Assembly (NCBI GenBank): GCA_900549135.1
Contig: URNI01000106.1
Location: 1 to 6,294 of the forward strand
Direction: 5' to 3'
Source of the DNA: an uncultured Collinsella sp.
GTDB taxonomy: Bacteria; Actinomycetota; Coriobacteriia; Coriobacteriales; Coriobacteriaceae
DNA length: 6,294 nt
The position numbers were made by a program, and so were the translations under genes. The notes under the pieces were generated by a model that was given only the letters and a program-made list of their open reading frames with translations, was not told where the DNA came from and did no database searches. This document shows positions 1-6,294 of this stretch, piece by piece. Positions within the stretch are counted from its first letter, which is position 1, and the number at the start of each line of letters is the position of its first letter.

Positions 1-307
1 CCGTCACGAGCATGCCGCCCATCACGAGTTCGTAGAGCATATTGGGCAGGTTGTTGGCGACCTGATAGGAGGACGAGAGTAGCGACATGCCGATAGCGGC
101 CGCCATTGCCCACGTGCGGATAAAACCGGTAACGCGAGACACGATAGTCAGGATGGTCATAAGCCCGGCGGAACGACCAACCGTGGAGTAGTCCGACGAG
201 CCCATGTCGTCAGTGTCATCTCGCGACGAAGAAACTTCGGATGAGGGTGTCTGAGGCGCAGATTCTTTTGCAAAATGAGCTCCGCACTTCAATTCTTCCT
301 GTGGCAT
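1..307 (-). CDS. murJ: MurJ/MviN-family lipid II flippase, N-terminal part (truncated by window edge)
   Basis: The frame is open from an ATG at 307 to the window edge, giving 102 residues of a longer protein (the family is usually about 500 residues or more). The first 45 or so residues are hydrophilic and rich in Ser, Asp and Glu. From about residue 46 the sequence matches the start of MurJ/MviN proteins: a first membrane helix containing SRVTGFIRTW (57-66), then AAAIG and YQVANNLPNMLYELVMGGML (81-100), which correspond to the family's conserved 'SRxxGFxRd', 'AxxxPN' and 'L...G' elements. MurJ flips undecaprenyl-linked peptidoglycan precursor (lipid II) across the cytoplasmic membrane. The start is supported by AGAGGA at 315-320, 7 bases upstream and inside the end of the ybaK gene. 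Only 3 bases separate it from the ybaK stop, so cotranscription is likely. Other multidrug/oligosaccharidyl-lipid exporter members are possible because only the N-terminus is visible. Confidence 0.82.
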   Translation of the reverse strand, partial: MPQEELKCGAHFAKESAPQTPSSEVSSSRDDTDDMGSSDYSTVGRSAGLMTILTIVSRVTGFIRTWAMAAAIGMSLLSSSYQVANNLPNMLYELVMGGMLVT

Positions 308-310
308 CGC

Positions 311-811
311 TCAGTCCTCTCTCGTAATCGCGGCAACCGTCGCCCCGCAAAATGCAATTAAATCATCGGGTGCAAGCTCGAGCTGATAACCACGCTTGCC
401 TCCCGAAATAAAAATGGTATCCCAAAGGACGCATGTCTCGTCAATGAGCGTCCGGTAGCGTTTTTTCATACCGACCGGGCTGCAGCCGCCGCGAACGTAG
501 CCAGTCGCCGCAAGCAAATCCTTCACATGCATCATGGCCAAGGACTTCTCCCCCGCGGCACGCGCGGCGGACTTTAGATCGAGCTCGTCGGCAACAGGGA
601 TGCAGCACACGACATAGTCGTTGGACGGCGTCACGCAGACCAAAGTCTTAAATCCTTGACCGGGCTCCTCGCCAAGCTGCTCCGAAATCGCGACCCCCAG
701 GCCCACCGACTCATCACCATCGTCTTCGTACGCATGTAGAACATAGGAAATGCCGGCACTTTCCAGCTCGCGCATCGCATTGGTTTTTGGCGTCTTTACA
801 GCCTTTGCCAT
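311..811 (-). CDS. ybaK: YbaK/EbsC-family Cys-tRNA(Pro) deacylase
   Basis: This is a complete 166-residue protein, normal length for the single-domain YbaK family. Family members act in the cytoplasm and hydrolyse cysteine mischarged onto tRNA(Pro) by prolyl-tRNA synthetase. Visible hallmarks are the N-terminal KTNAMREL (9-16), the FKTLV segment with the conserved lysine K55, and the substrate-pocket motif GYVRGGCSPVGMKK (104-117) containing GGxSPxG. The frame stays open upstream to 907, but the start at 811 is preferred. It has AAAGGA at 818-823 with 6-base spacing, and homology begins just after it, whereas the extra 32 upstream residues look non-coding and overlap the promoter and hairpin. 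murJ follows after 3 bases. Exact tRNA specificity cannot be read from sequence; Cys-tRNA(Pro) is the family default. Confidence 0.93.
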   Translation of the reverse strand: MAKAVKTPKTNAMRELESAGISYVLHAYEDDGDESVGLGVAISEQLGEEPGQGFKTLVCVTPSNDYVVCCIPVADELDLKSAARAAGEKSLAMMHVKDLLAATGYVRGGCSPVGMKKRYRTLIDETCVLWDTIFISGGKRGYQLELAPDDLIAFCGATVAAITRED

Positions 812-817
812 GACATA

Positions 818-823
818 TCCTTT
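818..823 (-). promoter_or_regulatory. Ribosome binding site of ybaK
   Basis: The minus strand reads AAAGGA here, 6 bases before the ATG at 811. It decides the start, because the longer in-frame reading beginning at 907 lacks comparable support. Confidence 0.7.
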
Positions 824-848
824 CCCTCGCATTCGGACGCAAGGATTA

Positions 849-879
849 AGTATATGTCCAATTCGGCTGCATACGTCAC
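849..879 (-). promoter_or_regulatory. Candidate sigma-70-type promoter for ybaK-murJ
   Basis: On the minus strand a -10 element TATACT (849-854, five of six consensus positions) is preceded by GTGACG (874-879, four of six) with a 19-base spacer, slightly longer than the ideal. Transcription would start near 842 and leave a leader of about 30 bases before the ybaK ATG. It lies between the uvrA hairpin and ybaK, where a promoter would be expected if ybaK-murJ is transcribed independently of uvrA. This is a prediction from sequence only. Confidence 0.4.
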
Positions 880-890
880 TTCGGCACAGC

Positions 891-925
891 AAGCGCCATC
901 GAATCACAAGGAGTCGATGGCGCCC
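891..925 (-). terminator. Strong hairpin after uvrA, probable terminator without U-tract
   Basis: GCGCCATCGA (893-902) and TCGATGGCGC (914-923) form a perfect 10-bp inverted repeat with an 11-base loop. On the minus-strand transcript the stem can gain two G-U pairs, at 924-925 with 891-892. It begins about 20 bases after the uvrA stop, the right position for a terminator or mRNA 3'-end protecting stem. The downstream flank is TTGCTGTG rather than a run of U, so it is not a canonical intrinsic terminator. Confidence 0.5.
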
Positions 926-943
926 ATAAACTGAATCGCCTAT

Positions 944-3823
944 TTATTGAGCATCAAGTTGAGCCTGACGCTCCCGGTCACGCCTGAGCAACGGCGCCAA
1001 AAACTTGCCCGTATAACTCTGCGGACAGTCCGCAACCTGCTCCGGTGTCCCCGAAACCACGACGGTTCCGCCGCCGTTACCGCCCTCGGGACCCATATCG
1101 ATCAGGCGGTCGGCAACCTTGATGACATCAAGGTTGTGCTCAATCACCAGCACCGTGTTGCCCGCATCGACCAAGCGCTGCAGCACATCGAGCAGCTGGC
1201 GGACGTCCTCAAAATGAAGACCGGTCGTCGGCTCGTCCAAAATATAGAACGTCTTGCCCGTCTGGCGTCGATGAAGCTCCTTGGCGAGCTTCACACGCTG
1301 CGCCTCGCCGCCCGAGAGCGTCGTGGCGGGCTGGCCCAGGCTCACGTAGCCTAAGCCTACATCGTACAGCGTCTGGAGCTTGCGCTTAATCTGCGGGATA
1401 TTCCCAAAGAAGGCCAGCGCCTCGGTGACGCTCATGTCGAGCACGTCCGAGATGGTCTTGCCACGGTAAGTGACCTCGAGTGTCTCGCGGTTGTAGCGTT
1501 TACCGCCGCAAACTTCGCAGGGAACGTAGATATCGGGAAGGAAGTGCATCTCGATCTTGATCTGCCCGTCGCCCTTGCACGCCTCACAGCGCCCGCCACT
1601 CACATTAAAGGAGAAACGACCCGGCGAGTAGCCGCGCGCCTTCGACTCCGGCGTACTCGCAAACAGCGCGCGAAGATCATCCCACAGGCCGATATAGGTA
1701 GCAGGGTTGGAACGCGGCGTGCGGCCAATCGGCGACTGGTCGATATCGATAACCTTATCGATACACTCGATGCCCTCGATTTTCTTATACGGACCCACGG
1801 GGCGCGTCGAGCGGTGAATGGCATTCGTAAGGGCAGGCGCAATGGTGTCGGTAACCAGGGAGCTCTTGCCCGATCCCGACACGCCGGTAACAACCGTAAG
1901 CGTACCAAACTCGATCTTGGCGGTAACGTTTTTGAGGTTGTTGGCTCGAGCGCCCGTAATTTTAAGGCAGCCGCGACCGGGCTTGCGCCGTTCATCAGGC
2001 ACCCGAATCATTCGTTTGCCGGTCAGATAAGCGCCCGTCATCGACTCAGGACACGCCATGATATCAGCAGGCGTTCCCGCCGCGACTACGTGCCCGCCGT
2101 TGACACCGGCGCCGGGCCCCATGTCGATCACGTAGTCGGCGGCACGGATTGTATCCTCGTCGTGTTCGACAACGATAACGGTATTGCCGATATCGCGCAG
2201 GCGCTCAAGCGTCTTAATCAGGCGCTCGTTGTCACGCTGATGAAGACCGATCGAGGGCTCGTCCAGAATATAGAGCACGCCCATGAGACCCGCGCCGATC
2301 TGCGTTGCCAAGCGAATACGCTGTGCCTCGCCACCGGAAAGCGTCGCCGAGGCACGATCGAGCGTCAGATAGTCGAGTCCAACATCGACCAGAAAACGCA
2401 AGCGCTCCAGAATTTCCTTGACGATACGACCGCCGATAAACTGTTGGCGCTCGGTGAGTTCCAGGCCCTCAAAAAACTCGAGCGATTCACGGCACGACAG
2501 GCAACAAACCTCGTAAATGGACTTGCCGCCCACGGTGACGGCGAGCATCTCGGAGCGCAAACGAGCGCCGTGGCAGGTCGAGCACGGCTCCTCGCGAATG
2601 TACTTCTCCAGGCGCGCCTTGGTGTTCTCGTTCGTCGTCTCGGTATAGCGTTCGTACAGGATGTTGCGAACGCCCGAAAACTTGGTATCCCACTGGCTGC
2701 GACGTCCGTCGAGCTTTTGGTAGTCGACCGAGATCTTCGTATCGCCCAGGCCATCCAAGAATGCACGACGCACGCGAGGGGGCAAGTCCTCCCACGGCGT
2801 ATCGGCGCTCACCTTAAAGTGTTTGCAGACCGCAGCAAAAATCTGCGGATAGTAGTTCGAATTGCCAAACAGGCTACCAAAGACTCCGTCGGCAATGGAC
2901 TTCGAGGGGTCCTCGATCAGCGCCTCGGCATCAACGGTTTTCTTAAAGCCCAGGCCGTCGCACTCAGGACATGCGCCATAGGGAGCGTTAAACGAAAAAT
3001 CACGCGGCTGAAGATCGTCAATGGAGTGTCCATGCTCCGGGCACGCCAAGGCCAACGAATACTCCAGCAGCTCGCCCTCGGTCCCCTCGGGAGCATCACG
3101 ATCGGGCAGCATGTACACGTTTACATTGCCGTGAGCCAGCGCGGTCGCCTGCTCAACAGACTCGGCGATACGGCCCAGAGAATTCTCACGGATCACGATG
3201 CGATCGACCACGACCTCGATATCGTGCTTGAATTTCTTATCCAGATCGATCGGATCGTCGAGCGAGCGCACTTCACCGTCGACACGCACGCGGCTAAAGC
3301 CCTCGGCGCGAAGGTCCTCAAACAGTTTGGTGTACTCGCCTTTTCGCCCGCGCACCACCGGTGCCAGCACAAACGCGCGGCGGCCCTCCCCCGCCGCCAA
3401 GACCTTGTCGGCAACCTGGTCGGTCGTCTGGCGCTCAATGACGCGGCCGCATTCGGGACAGTGCGGGGTGCCCACACGGGCGAACAGCAGGCGCAGATAG
3501 TCATAAATCTCGGTTACGGTGCCAACCGTCGAGCGAGGGTTTTTAGACGTCGTCTTTTGGTCGATCGACACCGCCGGCGAAAGGCCGTCGATTGAATCCA
3601 AGTCGGGTTTGTCCATCTGGCCCAAGAACTGGCGCGCATAGCTCGAAAGACTCTCGACGTATCGACGCTGGCCCTCGGCATAGATAGTGTCAAATGCCAG
3701 CGAACTCTTGCCCGAGCCAGAAAGACCGGTAATGACCACGAGTTGGTCACGCGGAATGGAAACATCGATATCACGGAGGTTGTGCTCACGAGCGCCGCGA
3801 ATAACGATAGAAGAATCAGACAT
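944..3823 (-). CDS. uvrA: UvrABC excinuclease subunit A (DNA damage-recognition ATPase)
   Basis: This complete 959-residue protein has normal UvrA length. UvrA dimers scan DNA for bulky lesions and load UvrB, starting nucleotide excision repair in the cytoplasm. Both ABC ATPase modules are intact. Module 1 has Walker A GLSGSGKS (33-40), signature LSGGEAQ (495-501) and Walker B YILDEPSIGL (518-527). Module 2 has Walker A GVSGSGKS (647-654), signature LSGGEAQ (836-842) and Walker B YILDEPTTGL (860-869). The second zinc module is C746-x2-C749-x19-C769-x2-C772. The first has C261, H264, C285 and C288, with histidine where E. coli has cysteine. An extra CCLSC cluster (440-444) is noted separately. 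The start at 3823 is chosen because homology begins at once (IVIRGAREHNL) and two Shine-Dalgarno-like sequences precede it; a frame extension to 3889 adds 22 residues unlike UvrA. A LexA box lies 61 bases upstream, and a hairpin follows the stop. Confidence 0.98.
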   Translation of the reverse strand: MSDSSIVIRGAREHNLRDIDVSIPRDQLVVITGLSGSGKSSLAFDTIYAEGQRRYVESLSSYARQFLGQMDKPDLDSIDGLSPAVSIDQKTTSKNPRSTVGTVTEIYDYLRLLFARVGTPHCPECGRVIERQTTDQVADKVLAAGEGRRAFVLAPVVRGRKGEYTKLFEDLRAEGFSRVRVDGEVRSLDDPIDLDKKFKHDIEVVVDRIVIRENSLGRIAESVEQATALAHGNVNVYMLPDRDAPEGTEGELLEYSLALACPEHGHSIDDLQPRDFSFNAPYGACPECDGLGFKKTVDAEALIEDPSKSIADGVFGSLFGNSNYYPQIFAAVCKHFKVSADTPWEDLPPRVRRAFLDGLGDTKISVDYQKLDGRRSQWDTKFSGVRNILYERYTETTNENTKARLEKYIREEPCSTCHGARLRSEMLAVTVGGKSIYEVCCLSCRESLEFFEGLELTERQQFIGGRIVKEILERLRFLVDVGLDYLTLDRASATLSGGEAQRIRLATQIGAGLMGVLYILDEPSIGLHQRDNERLIKTLERLRDIGNTVIVVEHDEDTIRAADYVIDMGPGAGVNGGHVVAAGTPADIMACPESMTGAYLTGKRMIRVPDERRKPGRGCLKITGARANNLKNVTAKIEFGTLTVVTGVSGSGKSSLVTDTIAPALTNAIHRSTRPVGPYKKIEGIECIDKVIDIDQSPIGRTPRSNPATYIGLWDDLRALFASTPESKARGYSPGRFSFNVSGGRCEACKGDGQIKIEMHFLPDIYVPCEVCGGKRYNRETLEVTYRGKTISDVLDMSVTEALAFFGNIPQIKRKLQTLYDVGLGYVSLGQPATTLSGGEAQRVKLAKELHRRQTGKTFYILDEPTTGLHFEDVRQLLDVLQRLVDAGNTVLVIEHNLDVIKVADRLIDMGPEGGNGGGTVVVSGTPEQVADCPQSYTGKFLAPLLRRDRERQAQLDAQ

Positions 3824-3828
3824 GGAAG

Positions 3829-3841
3829 CTCCTTGCCTCCT
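3829..3841 (-). promoter_or_regulatory. Tandem ribosome binding site of uvrA
   Basis: The minus strand carries AGGAGG (3836-3841) and AAGGAG (3829-3834), separated by one base. The second is 5 bases from the ATG at 3823 and is the likely functional one; the first is 12 bases away. Their position fixes the 959-residue start over the longer reading. Confidence 0.7.
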
Positions 3842-3851
3842 ATTGCATCGA

Positions 3852-3857
3852 ATCATA
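3852..3857 (-). promoter_or_regulatory. Possible -10 element of the uvrA promoter
   Basis: The minus strand reads TATGAT, five of six matches to the -10 consensus, about 28 bases upstream of the uvrA ATG. The best -35 partner, TCGAGT at 3877-3882, is weak (three of six) with a 19-base spacer. The LexA box would then lie directly upstream of the -35 region. Confidence 0.25.
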
Positions 3858-3884
3858 CTGTCGATGAGTTTAGCGCACTCGACG

Positions 3885-3898
3885 CGCACAGATGTTCG
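3885..3898. promoter_or_regulatory. LexA binding site (SOS box) upstream of uvrA
   Basis: The plus strand reads CGCAC-AGAT-GTTCG, and the minus strand CGAAC-ATCT-GTGCG. This matches nine of ten fixed positions of the Gram-positive/actinobacterial LexA operator CGAAC-N4-GTTCG. It lies 61 bases upstream of the uvrA start and 118 bases upstream of the divergent LtaS-like gene. uvrA is a classic SOS gene, so repression by LexA until DNA damage is a natural reading. LexA itself is not encoded in this window, and binding is inferred from the motif and position. Confidence 0.65.
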
Positions 3899-4004
3899 TA
3901 ATACAAGATTCGCAGACCTTTAGCTTTGCGTATCGGGCGCTTTGTTTCTCGAAATGCCATGGAAAGGTTACAGTAATCTAATACTGAACTTAATTTGCCG
4001 TAAC

Positions 4005-4010
4005 AGAGGA
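4005..4010 (+). promoter_or_regulatory. Ribosome binding site of the LtaS-like gene
   Basis: AGAGGA sits 6 bases before the ATG at 4017 and decides this start over an in-frame ATG at 3942, which would add 25 residues and has no such site. I saw no convincing -10/-35 pair for this gene in the intergenic region. Confidence 0.65.
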
Positions 4011-4016
4011 ACGTCC

Positions 4017-6170
4017 ATGACCGAAGATATCCCCCTTGAAATCACTTCGAGCGACATGGCCAATCTGCCCATATTCATCGCCGTCCTTATCGTGGCCATC
4101 GTCGTGGTGCGCGTATATTTTTCAATCAAACACAATGAAAAGCCGCCCATTGCCCGCGTCTTTTGGTGCGCGACGCTCCTCATCCCGCTCGGCATGGTAG
4201 CTGCATGGATTACGAATCAATTGCTCGTAAATGAGGACAATTCCCTATGGGTCCTTTCTTATTCGGCGCTCGGTGCTACCGCCGTCATACTTCTTGTCGA
4301 GCCCTTGGTTTCGGGACTTATCGACCAAACCGATCTTGCGACGGGAACGGTTGCCTGTATTTGCCGTGACATCCTTGTCATCGCCGCTGTTTCAGCGCTC
4401 TCGTTCGTTTCACTCGAAATTGCCTGTAACGAAACGTTCTATCGCATTCCCGCCAACTCATTCGGGTTTTCCGTCGGGCTGCTCGCGACGGTTCTGCTCT
4501 CCCTTTATTTGCTGGGACAGCGACATGGAGGCTTCATGGCCCTCGTGCCCGTCGCCTGTTGCATCCTTGGCATTGCCGAGCACTTCGTCATAACGTTTAA
4601 AGGCGAGGCCATCCTGCCAAGCGATATCTTGGCCCTTGGCACCGCAATGGAAGTGAGCGAGGGATACGAGTTTACCTTTACCGCCGGAATCGTAACCTCT
4701 CTAGCCCTGCTAGAGATTTCCCTGGGGCTTCTTTCGCTTATCCGACCGAGAAAGCTCCGTACGCCCACCCATGTCTTCCCCGCAATCGCCGCTAACCTCT
4801 GCGCTTTTCTGCTAGTGACCGTTGTGGGGCTCTCGGGCTTTTCCAGCATCGACTTGGAGCAGGCGCTGAATTTTGGATTTGACCGTTGGCAGCCCATCAC
4901 CACGTACGCGTCTCAGGGTTTTATCACTTCGTTCACCGAAATGGTCAACGAGTTGCCCATTGAGAAGCCCGAAGACTATACGCCCGATGAGGCGCAGAGC
5001 ATCGAGCAGGAGCTCGCCGCCACCTACGACAGCACGTATGGCTCGAGCGAGCAGCGCACGGCGGCCGTTGCCCAGTTCAATGAAATCAAGCCGACGATTG
5101 TTGCCGTCATGAACGAGAGTTTTAGCGACCTTTCGTGCTTTGAGCAGCTCCAGGCGGCCGGGTACACCGGCCCCGCATTCTACAACTCGCTTCCCGACAC
5201 ACTTGTTCGCGGCACCATGCTCGCTTCGGTCACCGGTGGCGGAACGGCAAACTCCGAATTCGAATTTTTGACCGGAGCGACAACGGCCTTTGTCGGATTA
5301 GGCAAGATCCCCTATCAGCTGTATCAGATGAATGGCGTCAACAGCCTGGCAAGGGACCTTAAAGAGCTTGGGTATACCGCTACCGCCATGCACCCGCAAA
5401 ACCCCGTCAACTACCATCGAGATAAAATCTATCAGCAGCTGGGCTTTGGAGACTTTCTTTCAATCGGCGATTTCGAAGGTGCGCCCTGTTACCATGCCGG
5501 CGTATGCGACTACGCCACCTATGACAAGATACTCGACCTGCTTAGAACCGACGAAGCCCCGCAGTTCATCTTTGACGTCACGATGCAAAATCACGGCGGC
5601 TACGACTACGGCACCGTTCCCGCCGAGGAGCTGACAAACTATTGGATCGAGGGAGCCAGCGAGGGTGCCAATAGCGCGCTCAACACCTATCTAACCTGCA
5701 TCAACGCATCCGACCGGGACCTCGAGTACTTTATCAACGAGCTCCGCAATATCGGCAGACCGGTTGTCCTTGTCTTTTTTGGCGACCATCAGCCGAGCGC
5801 CGCAACGACTCTCAACGACGAGCTGTACCCTCAGGAAGATACGGCAAGCCACGCTTTCCGTATCTATCAGTCGACATATTTTGTCTGGGCTAACTATGAA
5901 ATCGCCGGCAATACCGAGCTCAACGTCTACGACACCGTCGGGGCAAACGAGATTGCAGCCATTACCCTTAATAAGATCGGCGCCCCGCTCACCGACTATC
6001 AAAAGGCTCTGCTTGCAACAAGGTCAGATGTGCCCACCATCAATGTCGCCGGCTACCTTGGTGCCGACGGGCTGCGCTACGACTTGGAATCTGAAGACAG
6101 CCCATACGCCTCGACGATCGACAAGCTGCAGCGCATGCAATACCTCGAGTTCGCCAGCAAGGTTCAGTAA
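4017..6170 (+). CDS. LTA synthase-family membrane phosphoglycerol transferase (sulfatase fold)
   Basis: This complete 717-residue protein has an N-terminal multi-pass membrane half and an extracytoplasmic alkaline-phosphatase/sulfatase-fold domain. About eight hydrophobic segments are visible, near residues 16-36, 46-65, 77-97, 116-134, 148-167, 172-192, 222-242 and 255-274. Between the sixth and seventh lies GEAILPSDILALGTA (196-210), a conserved element of this family. The catalytic domain (about 355-665) shows the LtaS metal and nucleophile signatures: MNESF with E367, GGGTANSEFEFLTG with T410 as probable nucleophile, H459, NHGGY with H526, and FFGDHQPS with D590 and H591. Family members transfer glycerol phosphate from phosphatidylglycerol to build lipoteichoic acid or decorate glycans outside the membrane; the exact acceptor cannot be read from sequence. 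It is divergent from uvrA and appears monocistronic within the window. I leave the symbol blank because ltaS, ltaP and other paralogues cannot be separated here. Confidence 0.92.
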   Translation: MTEDIPLEITSSDMANLPIFIAVLIVAIVVVRVYFSIKHNEKPPIARVFWCATLLIPLGMVAAWITNQLLVNEDNSLWVLSYSALGATAVILLVEPLVSGLIDQTDLATGTVACICRDILVIAAVSALSFVSLEIACNETFYRIPANSFGFSVGLLATVLLSLYLLGQRHGGFMALVPVACCILGIAEHFVITFKGEAILPSDILALGTAMEVSEGYEFTFTAGIVTSLALLEISLGLLSLIRPRKLRTPTHVFPAIAANLCAFLLVTVVGLSGFSSIDLEQALNFGFDRWQPITTYASQGFITSFTEMVNELPIEKPEDYTPDEAQSIEQELAATYDSTYGSSEQRTAAVAQFNEIKPTIVAVMNESFSDLSCFEQLQAAGYTGPAFYNSLPDTLVRGTMLASVTGGGTANSEFEFLTGATTAFVGLGKIPYQLYQMNGVNSLARDLKELGYTATAMHPQNPVNYHRDKIYQQLGFGDFLSIGDFEGAPCYHAGVCDYATYDKILDLLRTDEAPQFIFDVTMQNHGGYDYGTVPAEELTNYWIEGASEGANSALNTYLTCINASDRDLEYFINELRNIGRPVVLVFFGDHQPSAATTLNDELYPQEDTASHAFRIYQSTYFVWANYEIAGNTELNVYDTVGANEIAAITLNKIGAPLTDYQKALLATRSDVPTINVAGYLGADGLRYDLESEDSPYASTIDKLQRMQYLEFASKVQ

Positions 6171-6230
6171 GCCCGCCCATTCGCTTGGACCCATCGTATT
6201 GCAAGCACGCTCGGCCCAAATGCATCGTAA

Positions 6231-6260
6231 ATGACTCCCGCTCGCAAACGAGGGTACAAT
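6231..6260 (+). promoter_or_regulatory. Candidate promoter facing the right edge
   Basis: TACAAT at 6255-6260 matches five of six -10 positions. ATGACT at 6231-6236 matches four of six -35 positions, with an 18-base spacer. A small hairpin (CTCG-CAAA-CGAG, 6241-6252) lies within the spacer. Transcription would start near 6267 and run out of the window, so its target gene is not visible. I found no coding start with a ribosome binding site in the remaining bases. Confidence 0.4.
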
Positions 6261-6294
6261 GACGCTCGTGTCACATCGTGGGGCCCTGGTCCCA

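Noticed and set aside
812..907. N-terminal extension of the YbaK frame up to 907
   Set aside because: The extra residues do not resemble the family. The region holds the promoter and hairpin, and the ATG at 811 has a well-spaced ribosome binding site.
1544..3595. A 683-codon open frame on the plus strand, antisense to uvrA
   Set aside because: It lies entirely inside a certain uvrA gene and reads as basic, low-complexity protein with no recognisable domain. Long antisense frames are expected opposite GC-biased codons that rarely produce stops in that phase.
3824..3889. N-terminal extension of UvrA up to 3889
   Set aside because: It adds 22 residues unlike any UvrA, overlaps the probable promoter and the LexA box, and passes through the Shine-Dalgarno sequences of the ATG at 3823.
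3942..4016. Earlier start of the LtaS-like protein at 3942
   Set aside because: The 25 extra residues are not family-like, and the ATG at 4017 has AGAGGA at good spacing.
4505..4903. Open frames on the minus strand inside the LtaS-like gene, including this one of 132 codons
   Set aside because: They have no domain or convincing ribosome binding site and are shadows of the plus-strand gene.
6171..6294. A canonical intrinsic terminator after the LtaS-like gene
   Set aside because: The only hairpin seen (CTCG-CAAA-CGAG at 6241-6252) is short, has no U-run and lies within a candidate promoter spacer, so it is not called as a terminator.
1..6294. CRISPR array, insertion sequence, prophage, toxin-antitoxin or defence system
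   Set aside because: There are no spaced direct repeats, transposase or integrase motifs, terminal inverted repeats or small paired genes. All long genes are recognisable housekeeping families.

Overview
This window looks like ordinary chromosomal housekeeping DNA from a moderately high-GC Gram-positive bacterium. My best inference is an actinobacterium of the Coriobacteriia/Collinsella type. The reasons are the GC-rich third codon positions, strong purine-rich ribosome binding sites, a Gram-positive-style LexA box (CGAAC-N4-GTTCG type), and an LtaS-type polyglycerolphosphate synthase. The lineage is inferred from style and protein content; no marker in the window proves it.

Layout. Bases 1-307 (minus) hold the 5' part of a murJ/mviN-type lipid II flippase gene that runs off the left edge. 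It sits 3 bases downstream of a ybaK/ebsC-type Cys-tRNA(Pro) deacylase gene (311-811, minus), so the two are probably cotranscribed and translationally coupled. A 132-base gap (812-943) carries a candidate ybaK promoter and a strong hairpin just after the uvrA stop. The excinuclease subunit gene uvrA fills 944-3823 (minus) and is complete, with all expected ATPase and zinc motifs. A 193-base divergent intergenic region (3824-4016) contains a one-mismatch LexA/SOS box. On the plus strand, 4017-6170 encodes a complete membrane-anchored LTA synthase/phosphoglycerol transferase family protein. The last 124 bases (6171-6294) contain no supported gene, but they have a plausible outward-facing promoter close to the right edge.

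The genes cover separate cell functions. uvrA belongs to SOS-inducible nucleotide excision repair, ybaK to translational proofreading, and murJ and the LtaS-like protein to cell-envelope building. I found no CRISPR array, transposon, phage gene, toxin-antitoxin pair or obvious novel multi-gene system. The points most worth a second look are the SOS box in the shared uvrA/ltaS-like intergenic region, an unusual extra cysteine cluster in UvrA, and the promoter that starts an unseen transcript at the right edge.
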